DNA of 64,000 bases from Planctomycetota bacterium (GTDB lineage: Bacteria; Planctomycetota; UBA1135; JADKAF01). Below are positions 42,013-50,719 of the stretch, piece after piece. Location of the stretch: assembly GCA_016719295.1 (NCBI GenBank), contig JADKAF010000001.1, positions 1,860,001-1,924,000 of the forward strand, read 5' to 3'. Positions within the stretch are counted from its first letter, which is position 1, and each line of letters starts with the position of its first letter. Both the position numbers and the translations under genes were made by a program. Under the pieces are notes generated by a model. The model was not told the origin of the DNA, made no database searches, and saw only the letters and a program-made list of their open reading frames with translations.

Positions 42013-44688
42013 ATGCTGGCGCAGCGAGAATCCGAATTGCGTCGGGCACACTCGGGTCGGCGACTACGGAGGGCGCCGGTCGGTATCGAGCCGGGGTCCC
42101 TGACCTTCGGTTCCCACGTCGTTCCTCGCGCGAGGACGGCGCGGACTGGCTGTCCGCGCCATCCGTTCCGGGGGGAGGGGTGGCGCGGGCTTTCGTATCT
42201 CGTCCTCGTCCTCTGGTGCTCGAGCACACTCTCCAGCGCTTCGCGAGCGCTGGCGCAGGAACTCGCGCCGGATCCCCTGTCGTTCCGGGCCGTCGCGGAC
42301 ACGGGGATCTGCGCTCATCCCACCGAGCTCTCCTTCGATCACGGCGAGAAGCGCACTCTGCGCCTGAAGGGGAACGAGCACTTCCTCCTCTTGCGCTTCG
42401 ATCTCGCGACTCTGCCCGCGGAGCGCCACCCGTGGCGCGCGCGCCTGCGCCTGCGCTGCGCCTCCGCCAGCCGCCCGCGGTGGATCGGTATCTCGAGCGT
42501 CGCCGCGCCGTGGGTCGAGGGCCGCGGGTCCGGCCCCGCGAGAGCAGGAGGCGCGAGCTTCCTCGAGGCCGAAACCGGGCGAAGGTCGTGGAACGGCGCG
42601 GGATCCTGCTTCCTCGACATCGTCTTCGGGGCCGGCGGCTCGGCGTGGCAGGCAGCGTTCGTGCGGCACGAGCCCGGAGGATGGATCTCGGTGCCGGTCC
42701 CGCCGTGGCTCGTGCGCGCGATGCGCGAGGGAAGCAGCGACGGCCTCGCGCTCTCCGACGAGAAGGGCCAGACGCGAGAGAATCACGATGTCGCCGCGCG
42801 CGAATGGGAGGAGCCCGCACGGCTAGTCCTCGAGGATCTCCGCGCCGAGGCTCCCCCGCTTCCTCCCGCGCTGCGCGCCCAGCGCGCAGCACACACGCCC
42901 ATCGCGCCCCTCGAGCTGCCCGCTCTCGCGCCTTGGCCCGAGCGCGAGCCTCTTCGCATGGCGTTCTCCGGAGCCGAGCTCCGGGTCCTCCCGCTGCTCC
43001 GCTCCGCTCACGCGTTCGACGACGCGCAAGGAGGCCCGGAGCTCGAGCGCGTTCTTTCTCCCACGGGCGAGCTGGTGGCCGCGCTCCTCCACGTGCACGC
43101 CGGCGGAGCCGCGCGGGTCGCGCTGCGGCTGCCGCCCCTCGCGGAAGCGGTGGAGCTCGCCTGCTCGGGCGAGCTCGGAGCGCAGGCGCTGCTCGCGCTG
43201 CCGCTCGAGGGCGCCACGCCTCCGCTCCTCGATCCCTTGCTGCCCCTCGGCGCGCTGCCGCTCGTGCTCCCTCCGTCGCAAGCAGCGCGCGTGCTGGTGC
43301 TCTCGTTCCCGATCGCGGCGCATCTCGCGAGCCGCACGCTCGAGGTCGCGCTGATCCTGCGCGGGCGCGACGAGGAAGCGCGCGTGCCGCTCCGCGTGCA
43401 CGTCGGTCGCCACGCGCTGCCGCGAGCGCTGCGCTTCCACCTCAGCCTGAACACCTATGGCCGCCCGCACGAGGATCCGGAGCTCGAGCTCGCGTTCCAT
43501 CGACTGGCCCACGAGCTACGCGCCACGCTCGCGGTCGTGCCGTACAGCCAGGGCGGTCGCGTTCCCGAGGGACTTGCACCGCGCGTCGTCGAGGAAGGCC
43601 GCTCGTTGCGATTGGACTTCGCGGCGTTCGCGCAGCGCTACGGCGCATACTTCGACGGCCGAGCGTTCGCAGCCTGCGCGCGCGCGGGCGCGCCGATCGA
43701 TCACTGGATCGCGCCCTTCCACGAAGGCTGGCCGCTGCCGCTCGCCCCTAGCTATGCGTGGAGCGGCCCGCTGGAGCGGCACGCCGCGGAGGCGCCGCCC
43801 ATCGAGAGCGCGCTGTCGGGAGAGTACGCCATCGCCTGGCGGAAGGCCCTGCGCGACTGGTACGACGAGCTCGCGCGACGCGGCTGGCTCGCGACGCGGT
43901 TCCAGGTGTTCCTGAACAACAAGGTCGACTTCCGCAAGAGCGGGAGCGGCACGAGCTGGTGGCTGCTCGACGAGCCCGCCTATCGCGACGACTTCCTCGC
44001 GCTCCGCTGGTTCGCCGATCAGCATCGTGCGGCGCTGCCCGCGGAGGCGCGCTCTTCGCTCCCCTTCCGCGTCGATCTCTCGCGACCTCAGTTCCGCCGT
44101 GAGCACCTGGACGGCGCGATCGATCTCGCGGTGAACAACGCAGCACGCTGGTGGCCCGAGCCCAGCCTGCGCCCCGTGCGCGAGGGCATCGAGCAGCTGT
44201 GGAGCTACGGCGAAGCGCCCGCGCCGTCTGAACCGCTCGTGCGTTGCGCGGCCTGGATCTACGAGACCTTCGCGAGTGGGGCCGACGGGCTGGTGCCCTG
44301 GCAGAGCGTCGGAGCCGTCGAGCATTGGCGCGAGCCGTCGCCGCTCGCGCTGCTCTTGCCTCCGCATCCCACGCGCGGCGGCGGGCCGGCCCCGACGCTG
44401 CGCCTGCTCGCGCTGAGCACCGCGGTCGAGGACGTGGAGCTCGCGCTCGACTGGATCGAGAGCCTCCCAGCGCGCGAGCGCTGGGCGTGCCGCGAGCGCT
44501 TCGCGCACGCGGCCGCGCGCGCGCTGGGCTTGCGCGCGCCGGGACGCCTCGAGGCCGCGGAGAAGAGCCGGGACCTGCTGCAGGGCGCCGAGGTCGGCGC
44601 GTTCCTCGCGTTACGCCGCTCGCTCGTCACCGAGCCCGCGCGATGGCTCGGCGGGGACGAAGCGATCGAGAGCCCTCAGGGCAAATAG
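42013..44688 (+). CDS. Large secreted glycoside-hydrolase-like protein (DUF4091-like)
   Basis: 891 residues from ATG 42013, chosen because GGAGG stands six bases before it; another ATG lies 24 bases earlier. A signal-like hydrophobic stretch occurs late (about 60-80, LSYLVLVLWCSSTLSSASRA), after an odd basic preamble of about 58 residues. The next region (about 85-280) is a beta-sandwich-like domain. The second half (about 480-800) resembles DUF4091/TIM-barrel glycosidase-type proteins, with WWLLDEPAYRDDF carrying acidic residues that could be catalytic. Substrate is unknown. Its stop overlaps the convergent FemAB-like gene by 13 bases. Confidence 0.6.
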   Translation: MLAQRESELRRAHSGRRLRRAPVGIEPGSLTFGSHVVPRARTARTGCPRHPFRGEGWRGLSYLVLVLWCSSTLSSASRALAQELAPDPLSFRAVADTGICAHPTELSFDHGEKRTLRLKGNEHFLLLRFDLATLPAERHPWRARLRLRCASASRPRWIGISSVAAPWVEGRGSGPARAGGASFLEAETGRRSWNGAGSCFLDIVFGAGGSAWQAAFVRHEPGGWISVPVPPWLVRAMREGSSDGLALSDEKGQTRENHDVAAREWEEPARLVLEDLRAEAPPLPPALRAQRAAHTPIAPLELPALAPWPEREPLRMAFSGAELRVLPLLRSAHAFDDAQGGPELERVLSPTGELVAALLHVHAGGAARVALRLPPLAEAVELACSGELGAQALLALPLEGATPPLLDPLLPLGALPLVLPPSQAARVLVLSFPIAAHLASRTLEVALILRGRDEEARVPLRVHVGRHALPRALRFHLSLNTYGRPHEDPELELAFHRLAHELRATLAVVPYSQGGRVPEGLAPRVVEEGRSLRLDFAAFAQRYGAYFDGRAFAACARAGAPIDHWIAPFHEGWPLPLAPSYAWSGPLERHAAEAPPIESALSGEYAIAWRKALRDWYDELARRGWLATRFQVFLNNKVDFRKSGSGTSWWLLDEPAYRDDFLALRWFADQHRAALPAEARSSLPFRVDLSRPQFRREHLDGAIDLAVNNAARWWPEPSLRPVREGIEQLWSYGEAPAPSEPLVRCAAWIYETFASGADGLVPWQSVGAVEHWREPSPLALLLPPHPTRGGGPAPTLRLLALSTAVEDVELALDWIESLPARERWACRERFAHAAARALGLRAPGRLEAAEKSRDLLQGAEVGAFLALRRSLVTEPARWLGGDEAIESPQGK
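42138..42160. other. Perfect 9-bp hairpin inside the N-terminal part of the glycosidase-like gene
   Basis: GGCGCGGAC (42138-42146), loop TGGCT, then GTCCGCGCC (42152-42160). It sits in the region encoding the doubtful N-terminal preamble, upstream of the signal-like segment, and could instead be part of a 5' leader if translation really begins later. Confidence 0.4.
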
Positions 44689-45752
44689 CGCGAGAGCGGG
44701 CGCGCGAGCGCACGCGCCGCCCAGAACGGCATCTTCGTCCAGATGCGGCGCGGCAGCGCGAGCTTGGGGTTCGAGGGGTTGAAGCGCGGCGGCTTCTTGT
44801 GGCGCACGAGGTGATAGCGGTAGTGCAGCGTCGTCGGCTCGAAGCCCTGGTTCTTCTTGAACGCGTACGGGCCGGTGTCCTTGCGCGAGCGGCCGAAGTC
44901 GAAGACGCGGGCGCCGCCGCGCACCGCTTCCTCCATGAGCTGCCAATAGAGGAAGTTGTCGACGCTCCACTGATTCGCCTCCTCGAGCTTGCCGGAGTAA
45001 TACGGCAGGAACGAGGCTCCGAATCGAAGGCTCAGCACCGCGGCGACTGGGCGTAGCTCGTGCCGTACCACATGCACGACGCAATCGCGGCCGAACTCCT
45101 CGCAGAGCGTGCGGAACCAGACCAAAGGCAGCCCGGGTGAGCCGAGCTGGCGCTTGTTCCGCGTGAAGAGCTCGAAGAAGTCCTCGAGGTACCACTCCCC
45201 GCTGCCGAGCTCGAGCGCGTGCTTGTCGCGCCCGGCGCGCGCCGCAGCTCGCGCCTTCTTCGGCAAGCTGCCGAGGCATTCGTCGGCGGTCGCGGGGAGC
45301 TCGCGCAGAAAGGTGGCTTAGAGGTCGGTGGTCGGCGCATCGTCGCCCTGCGGCTCGTGGAGATAGCGGAGCTCCATGCAGCCCACGCGCTCGGCGTGCG
45401 CGATCTTGGAAGCCTCCGCGAGCAAGGCGCGCGCGGCTTCGTCCTCGACGGCGACGATGCCGCCGTAGACCGCGTACGGAACCGAGAGGAGGTTGCGACC
45501 GACGAAGGGCGATCGAATCTGGAAGAGCGGCAGGGCGCCGACGATCGACTCGCCGCGTCGCGCGACGAGGTAGAGCGGCTCGTGGCCGAAGACCCGCTCC
45601 ACGGCGCGGCGCCACGCGAGCAGATGGAACGGCGTGCCGGTGGGCGCGCCCCGTACGAAGGCATCCCACGCCGCGTAGCCAGCGGCGGTGAGCTGCTCGA
45701 CGACCAGCGGAGCGGAGGCCGGCGCGATGGGCGCTGTAGCGAGCTCGATCAT
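44676..45752 (-). pseudogene. FemAB-like GNAT protein interrupted by an in-frame stop
   Basis: Across 358 codons this reads as one FemAB/GNAT-type protein of the kind found with XrtA/PEP-CTERM polysaccharide clusters. The N-half (45752-45321) has PFHLLAWRRAVERVFGHEP, LVARRGESIVGALPL and VPYAVYGG. A TAA at 45318-45320 then follows, and the same frame continues directly with ATFLRELPATADECLG and the C-half FLPYYSGKLEEANQWSVDNF, FDFGRSRKDTGPYAFKKN and GFEPTTLHY. There is no frameshift, only one ochre codon where family members often have Lys. FemAB-like proteins transfer amino acids onto amino sugars or lipids. Either a recent nonsense mutation or a single-base error. The N-terminal ATG overlaps the GT2 gene as ATGA. 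Confidence 0.8.
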
Positions 45753-46744
45753 TCGTCGACGCGCTCGATGTTGTACTCGCGGATATTGCGAGCCATCGTG
45801 AAGATGATGATCTCACCGATGAGACCCATGCCGACGAACTGCACGCCGAGCACGATCAAGATGGTCCCGAGGATGAGGATCGGTCGATTGGAGAGCGACT
45901 CGCGCCCAGGCAGGAACGACTCGTAGGTGAGCTGCAGGCAGATGAGTACGCCCGCGAGCGCGATGACCGAGCCGATGATGCCGAAGAAGCGCAGCGGCTT
46001 GTGCGTGAACTTGGTGAGGAAGGTGACGGCGAGGATATCGAGGAAGCGTCGCATGTAGACGCTGACCCCGAAGAAGCCCGCACGGCCCTTCTCCTTCAGA
46101 TGGCGGACATCGACCTCGGCCACGCGAAAGCCCTGCCGGTGCGCCATCACCGGCAGGAAGCGGAAGAGGTCACCGTAGATCGAGATGTCCTTCAAGACCT
46201 GCGAGCGCATCGCGCGGAAGTTGCAGTTCAGGTCGTGGAAGGGCATGCGGATGATGAAGCGCAGCAGCGCGTTGAAGAGCCGCGACTGCAGGCGGTTCAG
46301 CCAAGGATCGACGCGCCGGATGCGCTTCGGAGTGACGAAGTCGGCTCCGCCATCCAGGGCCGCAACGAGGCGGCGGATCTCGACGGGGTCGATCTGCAGG
46401 TAGTCGGGGCTGGTGACCAGATAGGCCCCGCGAGCGCGCTCGGCGCCGGCGCTGAGCGCCACCGAGTAGCCGAAGGGCCGCGCGAGGGAGACGAGCTGCA
46501 CCTCCGTGCCCGGCGCGCGCAGAGCGAGGATGCGCTCCTTCAACCCACCGTCGACGCCGTCGAGCACGAAGACGAACTCGTGCGAGCGCCCCGCGCGCTG
46601 GAGCTCGGCCCCGAGAGCGCGCACGAGCACCTCGACATCGGGGTCGGTGTTGTCGATCGGCACGACGATGGAGACGTCGATGGCGCCTGCGGGAGGCGCC
46701 GGCGTCTGCGCGTCGACGCGCTCTGCTTCGAGGGTCTGGCTCAC
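45749..46744 (-). CDS. Family 2 glycosyltransferase, membrane-anchored
   Basis: 331 residues. GT2 GT-A domain (about 22-225): DVSIVVPIDN, FVFVLDGVDGG, VSLARPFGYSVALSAGAERA and the amphipathic EVDVRHLKEKGRAGFFG. Two membrane helices follow (about 247-268 and 285-312) as in dolichyl-phosphate or undecaprenyl-phosphate sugar transferases (DPM1/GtrB type). In place of the usual DxD near residue 110 it has TSPDYLQID, a weaker metal site, so the activity is uncertain. It sits between the FemAB-like gene and a second GT2 gene, with four-base overlaps. Confidence 0.85.
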   Translation of the reverse strand: MSQTLEAERVDAQTPAPPAGAIDVSIVVPIDNTDPDVEVLVRALGAELQRAGRSHEFVFVLDGVDGGLKERILALRAPGTEVQLVSLARPFGYSVALSAGAERARGAYLVTSPDYLQIDPVEIRRLVAALDGGADFVTPKRIRRVDPWLNRLQSRLFNALLRFIIRMPFHDLNCNFRAMRSQVLKDISIYGDLFRFLPVMAHRQGFRVAEVDVRHLKEKGRAGFFGVSVYMRRFLDILAVTFLTKFTHKPLRFFGIIGSVIALAGVLICLQLTYESFLPGRESLSNRPILILGTILIVLGVQFVGMGLIGEIIIFTMARNIREYNIERVDE

Positions 46745-47826
46745 CGCACTTCACTCACGATGGTGTCGAGGATCACGCGACGATGGACGCCGCTGCTCTT
46801 CACCACGAGCTCTCCGAGCAGGCCGAGCAGGAAAAGCTGCACGGCCAGGATGAGGAAGAGCACGCCGATGGTTGGGAACGTGACCATGAATTCGCCGACG
46901 AGGCGCCAGCGCTCCACGTCGATCAGGCCCGCGACGAAGCACAGCGAGGACGCGAGCATGAACGGCATGCTGAGCATCGCGAACCAGTGCAGCGGACGCG
47001 AGGCGAACTGGATCAGCATCTTCACGGTCAGCAGGTCGAAGATCACCCGTACCGTCCGCATGATGCCGTACTTCGATCGACCGAAGCGGCGCTCGCGGTG
47101 GTTCACGACGAGCTCGGCGACGCGCGCCCCGGTCGTCTTGGCCATCGCCGGGATGAAGCGGTGCAGCTCCGCGTAGAGGCGTAGGTTCTTCACCACGCCG
47201 GCGCGGAAGATCTTCAGCGTGCAGCCCGAGTCGTGGAGCGGCACACCGGAGAGGTGCGCCATCATGCGATTGGCGATCATCGAGGGCACGCGCCTCGAGA
47301 GCCACGCGTCCTGACGGTTCTTGCGCCAGCCCGCGACGATGTCGTAGCCGGTCTCGAGATGCGCGATGAGGCGCGGGATGTCGGCCGGATCGTTCTGCAG
47401 GTCGCCATCCATCGTCACGACGAGGCGCCCGCGCGCGTGGTCGAAGCCGGCCTGCAGCGCGGGCGTCTGCCCGAAGTTGCGCCGAAAGAGCACCACGCGC
47501 ACGCGCGGATCCTCGAGGTAGAAGCGCTTCAGGATCTGACGCGAGCGATCGCGCGAGCCGTCATCGACGTAGATCACCTCGCAGGCGAACGGCATGCGAT
47601 CGAAGACCGCGGCGATCTCCGAGTGCAGGATCGGGAGGTTCTCTTCCTCCTCGTAGATCGGCACGACGACGGAGAGGTACGGATCGCGGCTGCGCTGCGG
47701 CGCGCCGGGAAGGCTCGTCTCGACCGCCGCCGCGTCGGTCATCGCCGACTCAGGCAGGAGAGGCGCCTGCGGATGCGGAGCCAGAAGCGGCGCCGCTCCT
47801 TCCTCGTGGAGACCCGGTTGCGTCAC
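46741..47826 (-). CDS. Family 2 glycosyltransferase, GtrB/DPM1 type
   Basis: 361 residues from GTG 47826 (GTGA overlap with the FGE-domain gene); ATG 47742 (MTDAAAVET) is the alternative start. The GT-A domain is canonical: LSVVVPIYEEEENLP, VIYVDDGSRDRS, FRRNFGQTPALQAGFDHA, DGDLQNDP with the DxD. The QxxRW-like site is replaced by KIFRAGVV. Two C-terminal helices (LHWFAMLSMPFMLASSLCF, IGVLFLILAVQLFLLGLL) anchor it. It probably loads a sugar onto undecaprenyl phosphate for flipping and periplasmic transfer. It is a close paralogue of the GT2 at 45749-46744 but with intact catalytic residues. Confidence 0.9.
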   Translation of the reverse strand: MTQPGLHEEGAAPLLAPHPQAPLLPESAMTDAAAVETSLPGAPQRSRDPYLSVVVPIYEEEENLPILHSEIAAVFDRMPFACEVIYVDDGSRDRSRQILKRFYLEDPRVRVVLFRRNFGQTPALQAGFDHARGRLVVTMDGDLQNDPADIPRLIAHLETGYDIVAGWRKNRQDAWLSRRVPSMIANRMMAHLSGVPLHDSGCTLKIFRAGVVKNLRLYAELHRFIPAMAKTTGARVAELVVNHRERRFGRSKYGIMRTVRVIFDLLTVKMLIQFASRPLHWFAMLSMPFMLASSLCFVAGLIDVERWRLVGEFMVTFPTIGVLFLILAVQLFLLGLLGELVVKSSGVHRRVILDTIVSEVR

Positions 47827-49103
47827 AGGAGCCACTGAACCACGAGGAGGACGAGGTTGACAAGCACGAGCGCGAGCAGCGTCCAGGGCCCGACGCGCGC
47901 GGCGGAGAACGCCGGCGCGAAGGAGCGCAGCGCGAGCTCGCCGCTTCCGAGGCGGAGAGTCAGCTCGCGCGCTCGGACGTCGGTACCTCCGCGCGCAGCG
48001 TAGCGCTCGAGCGCCTTCTCCGCTGCGAGCCCGCGGCCCTCGCGGAACGCCTGCTCGGCCTCGGCCAGCAACGCCTCCAGCTCCTTCGTGCGGAGCTCGT
48101 CCTCGTCGCTCCCCAGCACGGCCTCGGCCGCCGCGAGCGCGGCGTCGACGTCCCATTCGCGGAGCAGCGAGCCCTCGTCGCCGAGCGAGGAGAGGTCGAG
48201 CTCCCGCCCTTCGACGTCGGCGATGAGATCGGCCCATTCGCCGGGGCTCTCCTGCAGCGGTCGCCGCTTCGGCGTCGGCGGGACGTAGGCGTAGCGGAAG
48301 CTGCCCGGGATGGTGCGGAACGGCGTGCCGGGCCTCCACACGCAGCGGAAGCCGAGCGTCGCGGAGACGAAGTTGGGACGGGCGGTGAAGCGACCATCGC
48401 CACGGGCGACGCCGGGCGGGTCGAACCAGGAGCCCCCTTTCACGAGGGCCAGCCGCTCATCCTCCGGCGCCGTGGTGCGCGTCCACTCCCAGCAGTTGCC
48501 GCAGAGATCGAGGACGCCGTAGGGCGACGCGCCGCCGGGGAACGCCGCGACGGGCGTCGTGTCGCGGCGATCGCTCACGGCGGTGTTGCAGAGCGAAGGA
48601 TCGAAGCGCGCGCCCCAGGGATAGCGCCGGCCGTCGGTTCCGCGGCAGGCCTTCTCCCACTCTTCTTCGGTCGGGAGGTCCTTCCCGGCCCACAGCGCGT
48701 ACGCGAGCGCTTGGAACAGGCTCACGCCGACGACGGGGTGATCCCCCTTTCGGTCGAGGAACCCGGGCTCGGCGAAGTAGGACGGCGCGCGCGCGCCGGT
48801 GGCGCGGGCGTAGATCGCGAACTCCCGATTCGTGACGGGCGTGCGGTCGATCCAGAACGCGTCCAGAGAACGGCGCTCGCGAAGCGTGCCCCCGAGGAAG
48901 TCCCCGGCCGGGACCGCGAGCATGCCGGCGGGCGGCTCGCTCACGCGACCCGCTCGTGCGCTCGGCTCCGCGCGCGGCTCCGTGCGCGGCGCCGTGCGGT
49001 CGAGAGTCTGCACGGCCGCGCGGCCGTCCGCACCGGTAGCACCGCATGCGGGACAGCCGCTCGCCGGGTCGCTCATCGCGCCCCCGCACTTCCCACAGGT
49101 CAT
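47823..49103 (-). CDS. Formylglycine-generating-enzyme-domain protein with zinc ribbon and membrane tail
   Basis: 426 residues from ATG 49103 (GAGGAG upstream). A zinc ribbon uses C3, C6, C17 and C20. A linker of Arg/Glu/Ala follows, then an FGE/SUMF1-type domain (about 60-260): DAFWIDRTPVTNREFAIYA, GDHPVVGVSLFQALAYALWAG, LPTEEEWEKACRG, YGVLDLCGNCWEWT, GFRCV. A helical segment (about 290-400) precedes a C-terminal membrane helix (about 400-425). Many such bacterial proteins are not true FGEs but use the fold for binding. It is translated just ahead of the two GT2 genes. Confidence 0.88.
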   Translation of the reverse strand: MTCGKCGGAMSDPASGCPACGATGADGRAAVQTLDRTAPRTEPRAEPSARAGRVSEPPAGMLAVPAGDFLGGTLRERRSLDAFWIDRTPVTNREFAIYARATGARAPSYFAEPGFLDRKGDHPVVGVSLFQALAYALWAGKDLPTEEEWEKACRGTDGRRYPWGARFDPSLCNTAVSDRRDTTPVAAFPGGASPYGVLDLCGNCWEWTRTTAPEDERLALVKGGSWFDPPGVARGDGRFTARPNFVSATLGFRCVWRPGTPFRTIPGSFRYAYVPPTPKRRPLQESPGEWADLIADVEGRELDLSSLGDEGSLLREWDVDAALAAAEAVLGSDEDELRTKELEALLAEAEQAFREGRGLAAEKALERYAARGGTDVRARELTLRLGSGELALRSFAPAFSAARVGPWTLLALVLVNLVLLVVQWLL

Positions 49104-49284
49104 CAAGCCCGGCTCCTCGTCTTGCGCGGCCTCGCTCCCGAGACCCTCGCTCTCTATCGTCCGGCGCGCCTTCCACGTTGAGCCGGCTCATCCCTCAAGC
49201 AAGGCAGCAGCGCGCTCGATAGACGGCTGTGTCGCGATTTCTCGACGCTCCGTGGACGCGGGCGCGAGCCGGAGTGGAGGCAAG

Positions 49285-50667
49285 GTGGAACGACCTGCGG
49301 CAAGGATCCTGCTCATCGACGGCGACGGCAGCGCTCGCGAGCTGGTCGCGTGGCTCGAGCTCCGCGGCTATGCGGTCGAGCACGAGACCGATGGAGCGAC
49401 CGGATTGGAACGCGCCCGGCGCGGCGGCGCCGACCTCGTGCTCCTCGACCCCGGCAGCGTCGAGGGGGATCCCCTGAGCTGCGTCGAGGACCTCACCGCC
49501 GATGCCGATGCGCCTCCGGTCCTCGTGCTCACCGCGTTCGGCACGATCGCCGAGGCCGTGGAGGCCATGCGCCGCGGCGCCTGCGACTACCTGCAGAAGC
49601 CGCTCGTCGAGGAGAAGCTCGCGCTGGTCGTGGCGAAGGCGCTCGAGCAGCGCCGCCTCGCCGCGCGCTGCTCCGATCTCGAGCAGCAGCTCGACCTCAA
49701 ATTCCGCTTCGACAACTTGATCGGCCGCGATGGGCGCATGCGCCGCATCTTCCAGATCGTCGAGACCGTGGCCGACACGCGCGCCACGGTGCTCATCACG
49801 GGCGAGAGCGGCACGGGCAAGACCCTGCTCGCCCGAGCGATCCACCATCATTCGGCCCGCCGCAACGAGCCGTTGGTCGAGGTCAACTGCGGCGCGCTGC
49901 CCGAGAACCTCCTCGAGAGCGAGCTCTTCGGACACGAGAAGGGCTCGTTCACCGGCGCCCATCGCGCCAAGCCCGGCAAGTTCGAGCTCGCCGACCGCGG
50001 CACGATCTTCCTCGACGAGATCGCGACGGCATCGCCGGCGCTGCAGGTGAAGCTCCTGCGCGTCATGCAAGATCGCGTGTTCGAGCGCGTCGGCGGTGAA
50101 GAGACCCAGCAGGTCGATGTGCGGATGGTCCTGGCGACCAACGTGAACCTCGAGGCCGAGGTCGCCGCCGGGCGCTTCCGCGAGGATCTCTACTACCGGA
50201 TCAACGTCGTCACGCTGGAGCTGCCGCCGCTGCGCGAGCGCCCGGCGGACGTCCCCGTGCTGGCGGAGTCGTTCCTCGAGCGCCATGCGAACGAGCACGG
50301 CCGGCGCATCAAGGGCTTCACCCGCGAGGCCTTGGAGCGCCTGCTGGCCTATCGCTGGCCGGGCAACGTGCGCGAGCTCGAGAACGCGATCGAGCGGGCC
50401 GTCGTGCTCTGCCGCAAACGCACGATCGGCGTCGAGGATCTGCCGCCGAACCTGCTGCGGGAGCCGGCCGCCGACCTCGGCCGAGGTGGTCCCGGGGACG
50501 AAGAGGTGCTTCCGCTCAAAGTGGCTCTGGAGGAGCCGGAGCGGCGCATCATCGAGCGCGCGCTGGCGCGCAACGAGGGCAACCGGCAGAAAACGGCACA
50601 GATGCTCGACGTGAACCGGGCAACGCTCTTCAACAAGATGAAGAAGTACGGTCTGCTGGATCGCTGA
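49285..50667 (+). CDS. Sigma-54-dependent response regulator with GSFTGA loop
   Basis: 460 residues from GTG 49285 (GGAGG five bases upstream). Receiver domain 1-115 with IDGDGSAR, phospho-acceptor Asp55 in LVLLDPGS and Lys in YLQKPL. AAA+ domain about 140-380 with Walker A GESGTGKT (173-180), GSFTGA (220-225) in place of GAFTGA, and YRWPGNVRELENAIERAVVLC. A Fis-type helix-turn-helix closes it (NEGNRQKTAQMLDVNRATLFNKMKKYGL). The first receiver strand reads LLIDGDG, not the usual DD pair, so phosphorylation may be weak. Divergent from the FGE-domain gene. Confidence 0.9.
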   Translation: MERPAARILLIDGDGSARELVAWLELRGYAVEHETDGATGLERARRGGADLVLLDPGSVEGDPLSCVEDLTADADAPPVLVLTAFGTIAEAVEAMRRGACDYLQKPLVEEKLALVVAKALEQRRLAARCSDLEQQLDLKFRFDNLIGRDGRMRRIFQIVETVADTRATVLITGESGTGKTLLARAIHHHSARRNEPLVEVNCGALPENLLESELFGHEKGSFTGAHRAKPGKFELADRGTIFLDEIATASPALQVKLLRVMQDRVFERVGGEETQQVDVRMVLATNVNLEAEVAAGRFREDLYYRINVVTLELPPLRERPADVPVLAESFLERHANEHGRRIKGFTREALERLLAYRWPGNVRELENAIERAVVLCRKRTIGVEDLPPNLLREPAADLGRGGPGDEEVLPLKVALEEPERRIIERALARNEGNRQKTAQMLDVNRATLFNKMKKYGLLDR

Positions 50668-50719
50668 GCGCGCCGCCTGCCGCGTCCGATCGGGTCGCGG
50701 AAGGGGCTGGCTCGCCTCG

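Noticed and set aside
42040..42180. tRNA gene on the minus strand
   Set aside because: A CTCGATA loop with part of a T stem is visible, but no acceptor stem, D-arm or complete anticodon arm can be folded. At best it is a relic.
45318..45320. Recoded amino acid at the FemAB stop
   Set aside because: The codon is TAA, which is not used for selenocysteine or pyrrolysine, and no recoding element is seen.
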